From Flexibacter flexilis DSM 6793 (GTDB lineage: Bacteria; Bacteroidota; Bacteroidia; Cytophagales; Flexibacteraceae), in contig NZ_FOLE01000005.1 of NCBI RefSeq assembly GCF_900112255.1, forward strand, positions 124,001 through 188,000: 64,000 nucleotides of DNA. Direction: 5' to 3'. Shown one piece after another: positions 7,799 through 17,328 of the stretch. The first letter of the stretch is position 1; each line of letters begins with the position of its first letter. A model generated the notes under the pieces. The model saw only the letters and a list, made by a program, of their open reading frames with translations. It did no database searches and was not told where the DNA came from. A program made the position numbers and the translations under genes.

Positions 7799-9655
7799 TT
7801 AACGTGGTCGGCTTCTTCCGCCTCCTCCGCCACTGTTTCCTCCACCACCGAAAGAACCTCTACTTCCTCCCCCACTATTTCCGCCGCCAAATGAAGGCGA
7901 AGAAAAACTTTCAGAGCGTTGAGGTCTTGAATCTTGTTGGCGTGGCTGTGAGAAGTTATCGTTTCTTGGTTGAGAAAAATTGTCATTTCTCTGTGGCTGC
8001 GAATACTCCTGACGAGGCTGCGTATAAGTATTGTTATTTCTTGATTGAGAATACTCTTGGCGCGGCTGCGAGAAATTATCGTTTCTTGGTTGAGAATAAA
8101 CATTATCGTTACGCTGCGGTTGCGAATAATCTTGACGCGGTTGCGAAATATTATCGTTGCGTTGTGGCTGTACTACATTGTCATTGCGGCGCGGTTGCGA
8201 ATAATCCGACGGATTGGTATTTGATTTATATTGGTCGGGAATAGTGCGCGGTTGGCTATACGTCGGATTAACTGTAGAGTTATTATCTCTTGGCTGCACT
8301 GTAGTCTCATCAAAACGACGTGGTTGCGCATAGCCGTTGTTTGTGTTGTCTCTTGTCGGGTTAGTGTTGTTATCTGGTCTTGCGTTATTGTTACCAGTTT
8401 CTACACCACGCGGACGGCCTTGCGAAGTACCCGCATTATTTCCATTCGTCGGATTAGTTGAAATCTCACCGTTACGGCCTCCGCTTGGGTTGTTAGGATT
8501 ACCTGCTACTTGGCTATCACGCGGACGAACTCCCGTCGGGCGGCCACCAGTTGAATTAGGTTCGCCAGTTCTTCCGCCACCGTTTACCACATCGCTGCTA
8601 CGCGGACGAACACCGCCATTATTATAAGCGGGATTTGTAGCCAAACGACCACCACCTAAGTCGCTGCCGTTGCGCGGACGTGGATTGTACGAAACTTGTC
8701 TGCCTCTACGACCACCGCCATAATAGCCGCCATCGTAATAATACGGGCTGTAATATCCATTATAGTAACCGTTATAATATCCCCACGCATAATTATTGTA
8801 GCCATAATAATAATATGGACTGTTCCAACCCCAAGGGTCGTAATACATTCCGCCCCATGCACCATAATAGTAAGGCGAGTTCCAGCCATAATAATAAGCA
8901 GGACGATTCCAGCCGCCGTACCAGTTATTATACCAACTGTTCCAGCAACCGTGATTCCAACGCCAACCCACATTCATGCCCCAAGTGGCACCCATTCCCC
9001 AACCAAAACCAACCGTTACAACTGGGCGCACAGGCGCAATGTAAGTTGCACCATAAAACGGATTTACATCATATACCCAACTGCTTGGCTGATAAGACGA
9101 ATACGAGTCATAATAATAGCCTGAATTAGAGTAATTGTTAGAATAGCTGCTGCCACTGTTATAACTCGACGAACCTGAATAGTAAGTATCCGACGAATTA
9201 TTATTGTAGCTGCTGTAATTGCTGTTGCTATTAGTGCCTGTAGATGGCGAATAATAAATACTCGAATTGTCGGTATTGGTATAACTGCCACTATTCGTTT
9301 GGCTTTGGTAGCTGTTGGGCGTAGTGGACGAACGATAATACTCGGCAGCTTGGTCGGCATTACTGTTTGTCGAATAGCTGTCGGGGTTATTATTCAAATT
9401 TTGGCCTTGCTGCTGCGTTTTGTCGTCGCTGGCGGCACGGTATTGCGTCACGGGAGCGGCAGTGTTGGTGTTCGTGCGCTCTACTTTATATTGCTGTTCT
9501 TGGCTGATTTGCTTTTGGCGGTCAGCAGAATTAAAATAAACGTCGTCGTAGTCGGCGGCAGAGGAACTTTGGGCGGCTTGCTGTGTGGCGCAAGACATCG
9601 GAAGCAGTGCGCCCGAAGCCCAAAGAAGTGCGGAGATGACAGAAGGTACTTTCAT
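7799..9655 (-). CDS. Large low-complexity secreted protein, probable lipoprotein
   Basis: A 618-aa protein I do not recognise. The N-terminus (MKVPSVISALLWASGALLPM then SCATQQ) is a signal sequence, with Cys 22 as a possible lipidation site in a relaxed lipobox. Residues 30-190 are Ser/Asn/Tyr/Gln-rich; about 190-320 is dominated by Tyr, Gly, Trp and Asn (repeated YYG and YYNGYY units); about 320-440 is Gly/Asn/Arg/Pro-rich; 440-585 is a tandem array of degenerate units such as SQPRNDN and YSQPQRNDN; the tail is Gly-rich and ends GGRSRPR. Such composition suggests an extended, adhesive or aggregating surface protein; that is inference. Antisense frames are long only because of the codon bias. 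Confidence 0.7.
   Translation of the reverse strand: MKVPSVISALLWASGALLPMSCATQQAAQSSSAADYDDVYFNSADRQKQISQEQQYKVERTNTNTAAPVTQYRAASDDKTQQQGQNLNNNPDSYSTNSNADQAAEYYRSSTTPNSYQSQTNSGSYTNTDNSSIYYSPSTGTNSNSNYSSYNNNSSDTYYSGSSSYNSGSSYSNNYSNSGYYYDSYSSYQPSSWVYDVNPFYGATYIAPVRPVVTVGFGWGMGATWGMNVGWRWNHGCWNSWYNNWYGGWNRPAYYYGWNSPYYYGAWGGMYYDPWGWNSPYYYYGYNNYAWGYYNGYYNGYYSPYYYDGGYYGGGRRGRQVSYNPRPRNGSDLGGGRLATNPAYNNGGVRPRSSDVVNGGGRTGEPNSTGGRPTGVRPRDSQVAGNPNNPSGGRNGEISTNPTNGNNAGTSQGRPRGVETGNNNARPDNNTNPTRDNTNNGYAQPRRFDETTVQPRDNNSTVNPTYSQPRTIPDQYKSNTNPSDYSQPRRNDNVVQPQRNDNISQPRQDYSQPQRNDNVYSQPRNDNFSQPRQEYSQSRNNNTYTQPRQEYSQPQRNDNFSQPRNDNFSQPRQQDSRPQRSESFSSPSFGGGNSGGGSRGSFGGGGNSGGGGGRSRPR
7925..8215 (-). repeat. Degenerate tandem repeat encoding SQPRxDN-type units
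   Basis: Within the 618-aa gene the sequence repeats with a period of about 24-60 bp, encoding variants of YSQPQRNDN, FSQPRNDN and YSQPRQE. The units are similar but not identical, so copy number may vary by recombination or slippage. Confidence 0.7.
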
Positions 9656-9980
9656 ATCGTAATTATTTTAAATCAAATAACGCTAAATACTGTTTTATTG
9701 CAAAATATTGTAAATCAAATATTTATCTGATATTATGATTTCAACCTTCATTTTACTGGAGAAAGACTTATTGCAATAAATTTACGCATAATCTCATAAT
9801 CCAAACGCGAATCAGGCTAAAAAAATTATATTTGCTGCTCAGTTAGAACAGCTACCCGATATGCTGCAAATCTCGTACCAAAAAATACGACCGATACATT
9901 TAGTATTATTTTCAGTATAATAACACTGTAGCAGGTACAATTGATTTCCTTTTAATAAAAATAAATTTGATAACAACACC
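9656..9980. other. Intergenic region upstream of proS
   Basis: A 325-bp region between divergent genes. TATATTTG at 9827-9834 matches the Bacteroidota -7 element on the plus strand, but no TTTG is found 19-21 bp upstream, and the distance to proS is about 140 bp. No gene or repeat is visible. Confidence 0.35.
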
Positions 9981-11459
9981 ATGAGCAAAAGTTTGCCTAA
10001 GAGAAGCGAAGATTATTCGCTGTGGTACAATGAGTTAGTGAAGCGTGCCGACCTTGCCGAAAACTCGGCGGTGCGTGGCTGTATGGTCATCAAACCGTAC
10101 GGTTATGCGATTTGGGAAAAAATGCAACAGACTTTGGACAAAATGTTCAAAGATACTGGCCACACCAACGCGTACTTCCCGCTTTTCGTACCCAAAAGCC
10201 TTTTTGAAGCAGAAGAAACCAACGCAGAAGGGTTTGCCAAAGAATGTGCCGTAGTTACGCACTATCGCCTACGCGCCAACCCCGACAAAAAAGGTTCACT
10301 TATGGCAGACCCCGACTCTAAGTTGGAAGAAGAACTTATCGTGCGCCCTACCAGTGAGGCGATTATCTGGAGCACTTACAAAAACTGGGTGCAGTCTTAC
10401 CGCGATTTGCCTTTGCTTATCAACCAATGGGCAAACGTAGTGCGTTGGGAAATGCGCACGCGTTTGTTTTTGCGTACTGCCGAATTTTTGTGGCAAGAAG
10501 GACACACCGCGCACGCCAGCAAGGAAGAAGCCATCGCCGAAACCAAACAAATGTTGGAAGTGTACGCCACGTTTGCCGAAGAGTTTTTGGCTTTGCCAGT
10601 GGTGAAAGGCGTAAAAACGCCTAACGAACGTTTTGCGGGAGCTGATGACACGTATTGTATTGAGGCTTTGATGCAAGACGGAAAAGCCTTACAAGCAGGT
10701 ACTTCACACTTTTTGGGTCAGAATTTTGCCAAGGCTTTTGATGTAAAGTTTGCCACGAAAGAAGGCGGTTTGGAACACGTTTGGGGTACGTCGTGGGGCG
10801 TGAGTACGCGCCTAATGGGTGCGCTGATTATGGCTCACTCCGACGACGAAGGTTTGGTTTTACCACCAAAATTAGCTCCTATCCAAGTGGTAATCGTGCC
10901 GATTTACAAAGGCCAAGAACAATTGGATATTGTGTCCGAAAAAGCCAACGATTTGCGTAAAAAGCTATTAGCCAAAGGTATTTCCGTAAAATACGACAAC
11001 GCCGACACCCAATCTCCAGGTTGGAAATTTGCGCAATACGAACTCAAAGGCGTGCCTGTGCGCATCGCCATCGGTCAGCGCGACATCCAAAACGGAACGG
11101 CGGAAGTGGCTCGCCGCGACACGAAAGAGAAAAAGGTATATTCACTCGAAAATCTCGAAAACGTAGTAGCAGATTTGCTCGACGAAATTCAGGCCAACAT
11201 TTACCAACGTGCCTTTGCGTTCCGCGAATCACACATTACGGAAGTAAATTCTTACGAAGAGTTTAAAGACGTATTGGAAAACAAAACAGGTTTTGTGTCG
11301 GCGCACTGGGACGGCACGCCAGAAACCGAAGAGCGAATCAAAGAAGAAACCAAAGCAACGATTCGTTGTATTCCGCTTACGCAAGTGCTCGAAGACGGCC
11401 AATGCGTCCTAACAGGCAAGCCTTCTAAAGGCCGTGTTTTGTTTGCAAAAGCCTACTAA
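9981..11459 (+). CDS. proS: Prolyl-tRNA synthetase (eukaryote/archaeal-type)
   Basis: Charges tRNA-Pro with proline; 492 aa, cytoplasmic class II synthetase. The form is the short type without the bacterial editing insertion. Motif 1 includes [17 protein letters not shown] near residue 35, motif 2 is [25 protein letters not shown] near 155, and motif 3 is [16 protein letters not shown] near 270. The anticodon-binding domain begins at about 295 ([10 protein letters not shown]), and the C-terminus ends [10 protein letters not shown] as in this subfamily. It is followed by a clear terminator. Confidence 0.96.
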   Translation: MSKSLPKRSEDYSLWYNELVKRADLAENSAVRGCMVIKPYGYAIWEKMQQTLDKMFKDTGHTNAYFPLFVPKSLFEAEETNAEGFAKECAVVTHYRLRANPDKKGSLMADPDSKLEEELIVRPTSEAIIWSTYKNWVQSYRDLPLLINQWANVVRWEMRTRLFLRTAEFLWQEGHTAHASKEEAIAETKQMLEVYATFAEEFLALPVVKGVKTPNERFAGADDTYCIEALMQDGKALQAGTSHFLGQNFAKAFDVKFATKEGGLEHVWGTSWGVSTRLMGALIMAHSDDEGLVLPPKLAPIQVVIVPIYKGQEQLDIVSEKANDLRKKLLAKGISVKYDNADTQSPGWKFAQYELKGVPVRIAIGQRDIQNGTAEVARRDTKEKKVYSLENLENVVADLLDEIQANIYQRAFAFRESHITEVNSYEEFKDVLENKTGFVSAHWDGTPETEERIKEETKATIRCIPLTQVLEDGQCVLTGKPSKGRVLFAKAY

Positions 11460-11473
11460 TCATAGTTTCATAT

Positions 11474-11508
11474 GCGGCTTTGGTGTTAATTGCCAAAGCC
11501 GTTTTTAA
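11474..11508 (+). terminator. proS terminator
   Basis: CGGCTTTGG-TGTTAATTG-CCAAAGCCGTTTTTAATT: a 9-bp stem and U-run starting 15 bp after the proS stop. Confidence 0.8.
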
Positions 11509-11541
11509 TTGATAATATTCATTCTCCTTACTCAAAAAACG

Positions 11542-12030
11542 ATGAAAACTCTACTCATTATGCGTCACGCACGCGCCGAAGAAGCTTCTTTTGGCCAAAC
11601 TGATTTCGAACGCGAACTTACATTTCAAGGCTTGCAGCAAGCCACGCGCATGGGTGCAACATTGGCCGCCAAAAATCTGTCCGTAGAGGCCATTTTGTGC
11701 AGTGCAGCAGCCCGCACCGCCCAAACTGCCCAGCTTGTGGCCGAACAACTGCATTTTGAAACCCAAAACATCATGTCGGAAGTAGCTTTGCACAATGCTT
11801 CTATGCGCGTATTATTGCAGTATATCAATGCTTTAGACGAAAAATATAATACGATTTTGCTCGTTGGTCATAATCCTGCCATTAGCTACTTGCCCGAATC
11901 GCTTACGCACGACGAAGTAGGCACATTGCCGACCGCTGGCGTTGTGGCGATACAAATTCAGGTGGAACAATGGGCGATGATTGGAGCTAATACCGCAAAA
12001 TTACTTTGGACGGAATTTCCAACCGAATAA
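11542..12030 (+). CDS. SixA-like phosphohistidine phosphatase
   Basis: Histidine-phosphatase (phosphoglycerate-mutase-like) family, 162 aa, cytoplasmic. The phosphate-accepting RHA motif is LLIMRHARAE (His 8), with a second Arg in CSAAARTAQTAQL near 55 and the second catalytic His in VGHNPAISYL near 107. SixA of E. coli removes phosphate from histidine phosphotransfer proteins or Npr. The start is ATG 11542 (MKTLLIMRHA); the frame also extends 11 codons upstream without conserved sequence. The real substrate is unknown. Confidence 0.85.
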   Translation: MKTLLIMRHARAEEASFGQTDFERELTFQGLQQATRMGATLAAKNLSVEAILCSAAARTAQTAQLVAEQLHFETQNIMSEVALHNASMRVLLQYINALDEKYNTILLVGHNPAISYLPESLTHDEVGTLPTAGVVAIQIQVEQWAMIGANTAKLLWTEFPTE

Positions 12031-12189
12031 AATGGTGATATTTAGCACTTTTCAGAAAAAAATGCTTTGTTTTCGACTATTTTAACGGAAATTTTATAAA
12101 TTGCCTGCCTTTTGTCTGAGCCAAGTGCAAAAAACATTTCGGCTTAGAATAGTATAATTTAATATTTTACAAAAACAATAAGAAGGCTC

Positions 12190-13497
12190 GTGATTAATAA
12201 AAAAAAGGTGGTTGTTTTTGGGCCAGGTCCTATGTTTAAGGGCGGTATGGCCAATTATACTTCTTCGTTGGCTCGCGCTTTTGACCGCACAGGCAACACC
12301 GAAACGCATATCGTTTCATGGACGCAGCAATATCCCGCTATTATTCCGCGCGATTTCATCGACCGCGCTTCCAAAACCGACGTATTGGCGGGTACAAACA
12401 TTAAAGTTCATTACATTACTAACTATAACAATCCGCTTTCGTGGGGTGCTACTGTCAATGCCATCAAGGAAATAAATCCTGATATGGTGGTGTTTCAGTG
12501 GTCGGTGGCGGTGCAAGGCTTGCCGTTGGGCTACATTGCCCGCCGCATCAAGTCCGAAACGAATATTGAAGTGATTTTTGATTTGCATTTTGTGATTCAA
12601 AAAGAACAAAGCAGTTTGGATATGATGTTGAGCAAATACGGTTTGGCGGTAGCCGACACTTACGTTGTACACGCTTACAAAACGGCTCAAGAACTCGAAA
12701 CACTTTACCCTAAAAAAACTTTTTTGGTAAACGAAACAGGCGTGCGCAGCAAGCAAAAAGCCCAAGCGACGGTTATTAAGTTGTATCACCCCGTGTACGA
12801 TATGTTCAAAATTGACGCTAATTTTGACGTAGAAGCACAAAAACAAGCCCTAAAACTCAAGAAACACGTGTTTTTGTTCTTTGGATTTATTCGCAAATAC
12901 AAAGGCCTGCATCATTGCATTGAGGCGTTTGCGAAAGTGGCCAAGCAGCGCGATGATGTGTCGTTGTTGATTGTGGGCGAATCGTTTTGGCAGACGCTGG
13001 ACACGAGCAAAGTTTCTACCAAAGTAAAAACCGCGTTGTTTGGAATGGCAAAATCTGTTTTCTTGAAAAAGACTGATAATGAGCAAGATTACAACCCGTT
13101 GGCTTTGATAGAAAAGTACGGTTTGCAGGATTGCACGACGGTAATCAACGATTTTGTTCCGAACGAAGACGTACACAAATATTTTCAGGTAAGCGACTCG
13201 ATTTTGTTGTTTTATGAATACGCCACGCCGTCGGGGGTGGAATCGATGGCCTATAACTTCAAAATTCCTGTGTTGGCTACCAAAGTAGGGCATTTCCCCG
13301 AAACGATTAAACATGGTTTTAATGGCTATTTGGCCGAAGCGGAAAATGCGGAAGATATGGCCAAACAAATGTTATTGTCTATCCAAGAGCCTATTAATCG
13401 CGAAAATGTGGACGCAATGGCTAAGAAATTTAGCTGGGACAATTACGCCGCCGCTATTTTGCACCGCCAACCGCAGTCCGATGTTGTTGTAGTCTAA
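12190..13497 (+). CDS. Glycosyltransferase, GT4/GT-B family
   Basis: Retaining GT-B glycosyltransferase of 435 aa, cytoplasmic, probably acting in polysaccharide or glycolipid synthesis. The N-terminal glycine-rich loop is VVVFGPGPMFKGGMANYTSS at residues 6-25. The C-terminal donor-binding domain begins near 220 (VFLFFGFIRKYKGLHHCIEA), with the E-x7-E-like region SDSILLFYEYATPSGVESMA near 335. It starts with GTG at 12190, preceded by AGAAGG. The next gene, coaD, follows in the same direction with little space, so they may be co-transcribed. Donor and acceptor are unknown. Confidence 0.85.
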   Translation: MINKKKVVVFGPGPMFKGGMANYTSSLARAFDRTGNTETHIVSWTQQYPAIIPRDFIDRASKTDVLAGTNIKVHYITNYNNPLSWGATVNAIKEINPDMVVFQWSVAVQGLPLGYIARRIKSETNIEVIFDLHFVIQKEQSSLDMMLSKYGLAVADTYVVHAYKTAQELETLYPKKTFLVNETGVRSKQKAQATVIKLYHPVYDMFKIDANFDVEAQKQALKLKKHVFLFFGFIRKYKGLHHCIEAFAKVAKQRDDVSLLIVGESFWQTLDTSKVSTKVKTALFGMAKSVFLKKTDNEQDYNPLALIEKYGLQDCTTVINDFVPNEDVHKYFQVSDSILLFYEYATPSGVESMAYNFKIPVLATKVGHFPETIKHGFNGYLAEAENAEDMAKQMLLSIQEPINRENVDAMAKKFSWDNYAAAILHRQPQSDVVVV

Positions 13498-13533
13498 TTG
13501 ATTGAAAAACAAAAGTTTAAACGGCTTTTTAGC

Positions 13534-13989
13534 ATGAAAAAAATTGCCATTTTCCCTGGCTCTTTCGACCCGTTCACCAAAGGACACGAAGATATTGTGT
13601 TGCGTTCGTTGGCTTTATTTGATGAAGTAATTGTGGCCATTGGCATCAACAGCAGCAAAGTGCGTTATCTGCCCGTAGAAATAATGGTGGAGCGTATCGA
13701 ATATACTTTCAGGGATTATCCGCAAGTGCGCGTGGCGACTTTTTCGGGGCTAACGGCCATTTTTGCTAAACAAAACGATGCGAGTTTTTTGGTGCGTGGT
13801 TTGCGTAACACTACTGATTTTGAGTATGAAAATACCATCGCGCAAGCCAACCGCTATGTTTTTGACCAATTAGAAACCGTGTTTTTGATTACTTCGCCCG
13901 CGTTGGCGGCCATTAGCTCGACCATCGTACGCGATTTGCACCGACACGGCCAAAATGTAGATGCTTTTTTGCCTTATCATTTGGAATAA
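13534..13989 (+). CDS. coaD: Phosphopantetheine adenylyltransferase
   Basis: Transfers AMP from ATP to 4'-phosphopantetheine, the penultimate step of coenzyme A synthesis. It is 151 aa, the normal length. The nucleotidyltransferase signature is FPGSFDPFTKGHEDIV at residues 6-21 (TKGH), with LVRGLRNTTDFEYE near 88 and the ISSTIVRDL motif near 128. I start it at ATG 13534, where the conserved MKKIAIFPGSF begins, rather than at the in-frame TTG next to the preceding stop. Confidence 0.95.
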   Translation: MKKIAIFPGSFDPFTKGHEDIVLRSLALFDEVIVAIGINSSKVRYLPVEIMVERIEYTFRDYPQVRVATFSGLTAIFAKQNDASFLVRGLRNTTDFEYENTIAQANRYVFDQLETVFLITSPALAAISSTIVRDLHRHGQNVDAFLPYHLE

Positions 13990-14084
13990 AAATGCTGAAG
14001 GCACACATATAGTTTGTAAATACCGAATCGTATCTGTTATTTTTACGGCTCAAAATATTAATTCAATAATCCGAAATTTTCCCA

Positions 14085-15182
14085 ATGGGTCTTCAATGTG
14101 GTATTGTCGGACTGCCTAACGTGGGCAAGTCCACCCTTTTTAATGCACTATCTAACGCAAAAGCGGAAGCCGCTAATTATCCTTTCTGTACTATCGAGCC
14201 AAATGTTGGCGTAATCACGGTGCCAGATGAGCGTTTGCAAATTCTTGAAGGTTTGGTTACGCCGCAACGCGTATTGCCTGCCGTGATTGAGTTTGTGGAC
14301 ATTGCGGGTTTGGTAAAAGGCGCAAGCAAAGGCGAGGGACTCGGCAACAAATTTTTGTCTAATATTCGCGAAGTAGATGCCATTATTCACGTGGTGCGTT
14401 GCTTTAAAGATGATAACATTGTTCACGTAGCGGGCGGTGTTGACCCAGTTTTTGACAAAGAAGTAATTGATAATGAGCTACAACTCAAAGACCTTGAGTC
14501 GGTAGATAAAAAAATATCGAAAATTGAGCGTGCGGCCAAGTCTGGCGATGCCAAATCCAAAAAAGATTTGGCGGTGCTTTTGCAATACAAGGCGCATCTG
14601 GAAGCGGGACAAAGTGCGCGTAGCATCGACGTAGCCGAAGAAGACAAAGCAGCCGTAGAAGATTTGCAATTGCTCACGGCCAAGCCCGTAATTTATGTGG
14701 CCAACGTGGAAGAAACCGCCGTGCTTACAGGCAACGAATACAGCCAAAAGCTCCAAGAAGCCGTAAAATCTGAAAATGCATTGGTTATTTTGGTGTCGGC
14801 GGCTATTGAAGCGCAAATCGCGGAACTTACTGACTTAGACGAACGTGCGATGTTTTTGGAAGAATATGGCCTTACGGAATCGGGTCTTAATCGCTTGATT
14901 CGTGCGTCTTATTCGCTTTTGAACCTGATTACTTACTTCACGGCTGGCGTGCAAGAAGTTCGCGCATGGACTATCCGCAAAGGTTGGAAAGCACCGCAAG
15001 CAGCTGGCGTAATTCACACGGATTTTGAACGTGGTTTTATCAAAGCAGAAGTAATTAAAATTGCAGATTATCAGCAGTTTAAAACGGAAGCGGCTTGCCG
15101 CGATGCTGGTAAAATCGGCATAGAAGGCAAAGAATACATCGTACAAGATGGTGACGTGATGCACTTCCGTTTCAACGTATAA
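14085..15182 (+). CDS. ychF: Redox-regulated ATPase YchF (Obg family)
   Basis: Ribosome-associated OLA1/YchF-type P-loop NTPase, 365 aa, cytoplasmic. The G1 loop is GLPNVGKST (8-16), G3 is [17 protein letters not shown] near 70, and the G4 position reads NVEE rather than NKxD, as expected for this ATP-preferring subfamily. The C-terminal TGS-like domain (about 280-365) contains [11 protein letters not shown] and ends [10 protein letters not shown]. The start at ATG 14085 ([12 protein letters not shown]) is standard. A terminator follows at 15209. Confidence 0.96.
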   Translation: MGLQCGIVGLPNVGKSTLFNALSNAKAEAANYPFCTIEPNVGVITVPDERLQILEGLVTPQRVLPAVIEFVDIAGLVKGASKGEGLGNKFLSNIREVDAIIHVVRCFKDDNIVHVAGGVDPVFDKEVIDNELQLKDLESVDKKISKIERAAKSGDAKSKKDLAVLLQYKAHLEAGQSARSIDVAEEDKAAVEDLQLLTAKPVIYVANVEETAVLTGNEYSQKLQEAVKSENALVILVSAAIEAQIAELTDLDERAMFLEEYGLTESGLNRLIRASYSLLNLITYFTAGVQEVRAWTIRKGWKAPQAAGVIHTDFERGFIKAEVIKIADYQQFKTEAACRDAGKIGIEGKEYIVQDGDVMHFRFNV

Positions 15183-15208
15183 TCTTTGTTTTTGTATTGA
15201 AATGAATA

Positions 15209-15245
15209 AAAAAATCCCTTGCCGCATTGAGTGGTAAGGGATTTT
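15209..15245. terminator. Terminator between ychF and hisA
   Basis: AAAATCCCTTGCC-n9-GGTAAGGGATTTT with A- and T-rich flanks, placed between two convergent genes, so it can serve both. Confidence 0.75.
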
Positions 15246-15263
15246 CTTTTTGGGAGAAATATT

Positions 15264-15983
15264 TTATAAAAATCGTTTCAGTTCTTCCAACGTAAAGCGT
15301 TTTTCGTACAAGGCTTTGCCCGTGATTACGCCATAAATTCCCAAGTTGGCAAGCTCCTGCAAATCGGCAAGGCTGCTTACTCCTCCACTGGCAATTATTT
15401 GTAAATCAGGGAATTGTAGTTTCATTTTTTTGTAAAGCTCCACTGCCGCACCTTGCAAAAGTCCGTCGCGCGCCACATCCGTACTAATCACGTACCGAAT
15501 GCCTTTGGCTGCCCATTGACCCACAAAATCAAAAATGGAAACTTCCGTGCTTTCTTCCCAGCCTGATATGGCTATTTTTTCGTTTTTGGCATCTGCGCCC
15601 AAAATGAGCTTTTCTGCACCATAAACACTAATCCATTTTTCGAATAATGTTGCGTTTTTGATGGCAATACTGCCGCCTGTAACTTGCGCTGCACCGTGGT
15701 CGAAGGCTTTGGCTATGTCCGTATCGGATTGTATGCCGCCACCAAAATCTATGTGTAAATTGGTGTTTTTGGCAATGCTTTCCAGTACCGAAATATTGAT
15801 TATTTTTTTCTGTTTTGCGCCATCCAAATCCACTAAATGCAGACGCTTTAATCCTGCATTTTCAAATGATTTGGCAACGGCCAAAGGGTCTGTATTGTAT
15901 TCTGTTTTTTGAGAAAAATCGCCTTGTGTTAGGCGTACACATTTGCCATCAATAATGTCGATGGCTGGAATAATCTGAAACAT
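15264..15983 (-). CDS. hisA: ProFAR isomerase HisA
   Basis: (Beta-alpha)8-barrel isomerase that converts ProFAR to PRFAR in histidine biosynthesis; 239 aa, cytoplasmic. The general-base Asp lies in IPAIDIIDGKCVRL (Asp 8). The phosphate loops are IDFGGGIQSD near 76 and IASGGVSSLADL near 194, and the second catalytic Asp is in VISTDVARDGLLQG near 131. It stands alone here, so the rest of the his pathway must be encoded elsewhere. Confidence 0.95.
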   Translation of the reverse strand: MFQIIPAIDIIDGKCVRLTQGDFSQKTEYNTDPLAVAKSFENAGLKRLHLVDLDGAKQKKIINISVLESIAKNTNLHIDFGGGIQSDTDIAKAFDHGAAQVTGGSIAIKNATLFEKWISVYGAEKLILGADAKNEKIAISGWEESTEVSIFDFVGQWAAKGIRYVISTDVARDGLLQGAAVELYKKMKLQFPDLQIIASGGVSSLADLQELANLGIYGVITGKALYEKRFTLEELKRFL

Positions 15984-16031
15984 AAAAACGCAATAAAAAA
16001 AGTTAATTTTTTAGGAAATTCAATAAAAAAA

Positions 16032-17099
16032 TTAATGCGCGTGATGTTTCTTTTTAGGGAAGGCCAAAGAAGCAATTACACTAACTCCCAAAATGCCAAT
16101 AATGATATAAAGTGAATATTCTGTTTTGAAACCGAGCGGCTCAAGCCAATGATGCGCAATCATTTTTCCGCCAATAAAAATAAGTAGCACCGCCAAACCT
16201 GTTTTTAGGTAGTGGAACAAGTGCATGATGTTGGTCAGGAAGAAAAACATAGAACGCAACCCCATGATAGCAAATATGTTAGAGAAAAAAACTACATACG
16301 GATCTTGAGTAATAGAGAACACCGCAGGTACAGAGTCCACCGCAAAAATAAGGTCCGTAAATTCAATGATAAGCAACACCATAAATAGTGGCGTAAGCAT
16401 TACGTGGCCATTCTTTTTAATGAAAAAATATTCGCCAACATAACGCGGAAATACGGAGAAATATCTAGAGGCCAAGCGCACAATAAAATGCTTTTCTGGT
16501 TCTATTTTCTCATCATCATCGCCGCTTTGTTCTAAGAACATTTTTGCACCTGTAAAAATCAAAAAACCACCAAAAAGATATAATATCCAAGCAAATTTTT
16601 GGATCAGAGCTGCGCCCAAAAATATAAAACCAAAACGCATAATAATGGCACCTAAAATTCCCCAAAAAAGCACTTTTTTGAAGTATTTTTCACGCACACC
16701 GAAAGAGGTAAAAATCATAATAATGACAAAAATATTATCAACCGAAAGCGCATATTCGGTCAGATAACCAGTCATAAATTCGATGGAAAGATTATGGCGA
16801 TAGTTTTGTACACTTTCTGCAAAATCGTGATCGTTGATGTGTACTTGCTGCTCATCGCCAAAACGATAAACAATCTCACGCAAGCGGCTAAAGTCCTCTA
16901 TACCATGTATTAAGTCGCCATGCGTGTAAAGAATCGTATAAAAAACAAGCGCGGCTGCCACCCACACCATACTCCAAATACCCGCTTCCTTGAATGTAAT
17001 AATGTGGTTTTTTTTGCTGAATACGCCTAAATCTAAGGCAAGCATTCCGCCCACAAATATTAAAAATATAGAGAAAAATACTATTTCGTTGTAACTCAT
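16032..17099 (-). CDS. TerC/Alx-family integral membrane protein
   Basis: Inner-membrane protein of the TerC family, 355 aa. It has about nine hydrophobic segments, with the conserved acidic membrane residues in LALDLGVFSKKNH near 21, TEYALSVDNIFVIIM near 110 and EFTDLIFAVDSVPAVFSIT near 240. Family members are linked to manganese export (Alx, YkoY) or tellurite resistance; that is family knowledge. The C-terminus is His-rich (KKKHHAH). TACTTTTG at 17205-17198 could be its -7 element. Confidence 0.9.
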   Translation of the reverse strand: MSYNEIVFFSIFLIFVGGMLALDLGVFSKKNHIITFKEAGIWSMVWVAAALVFYTILYTHGDLIHGIEDFSRLREIVYRFGDEQQVHINDHDFAESVQNYRHNLSIEFMTGYLTEYALSVDNIFVIIMIFTSFGVREKYFKKVLFWGILGAIIMRFGFIFLGAALIQKFAWILYLFGGFLIFTGAKMFLEQSGDDDEKIEPEKHFIVRLASRYFSVFPRYVGEYFFIKKNGHVMLTPLFMVLLIIEFTDLIFAVDSVPAVFSITQDPYVVFFSNIFAIMGLRSMFFFLTNIMHLFHYLKTGLAVLLIFIGGKMIAHHWLEPLGFKTEYSLYIIIGILGVSVIASLAFPKKKHHAH

Positions 17100-17197
17100 T
17101 GATTATAAAGAAGCTATCGAGTATTATGTTCTGACGAAAAGCCTTACTAAAGGCCAATAAAATACTTCAAAAATGAATATATCTAAAAATTCGCGTG

Positions 17198-17205
17198 CAA
17201 AAGTA
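17198..17205 (-). promoter_or_regulatory. Possible -7 element of the terC-like gene
   Basis: The minus strand reads TACTTTTG (TAnnTTTG), about 100 bp before the start. No TTTG is seen at the right distance upstream, so support is partial. Confidence 0.35.
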
Positions 17206-17328
17206 TGAAATTACCAATTACAATGTACGTTAATTCATCCTATTTATCAAAAAACATTTAAAAAATAAAGTTTTAAAGATTATTTTTAACAAAACACTTT
17301 CATTTTATTTGCTTTTATGCTAGCATTC

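Noticed and set aside
8680-9129. Long overlapping frames on both strands opposite the 618-aa gene
   Set aside because: They are by-products of its repetitive, biased codons; their translations are low-complexity with no start signals.
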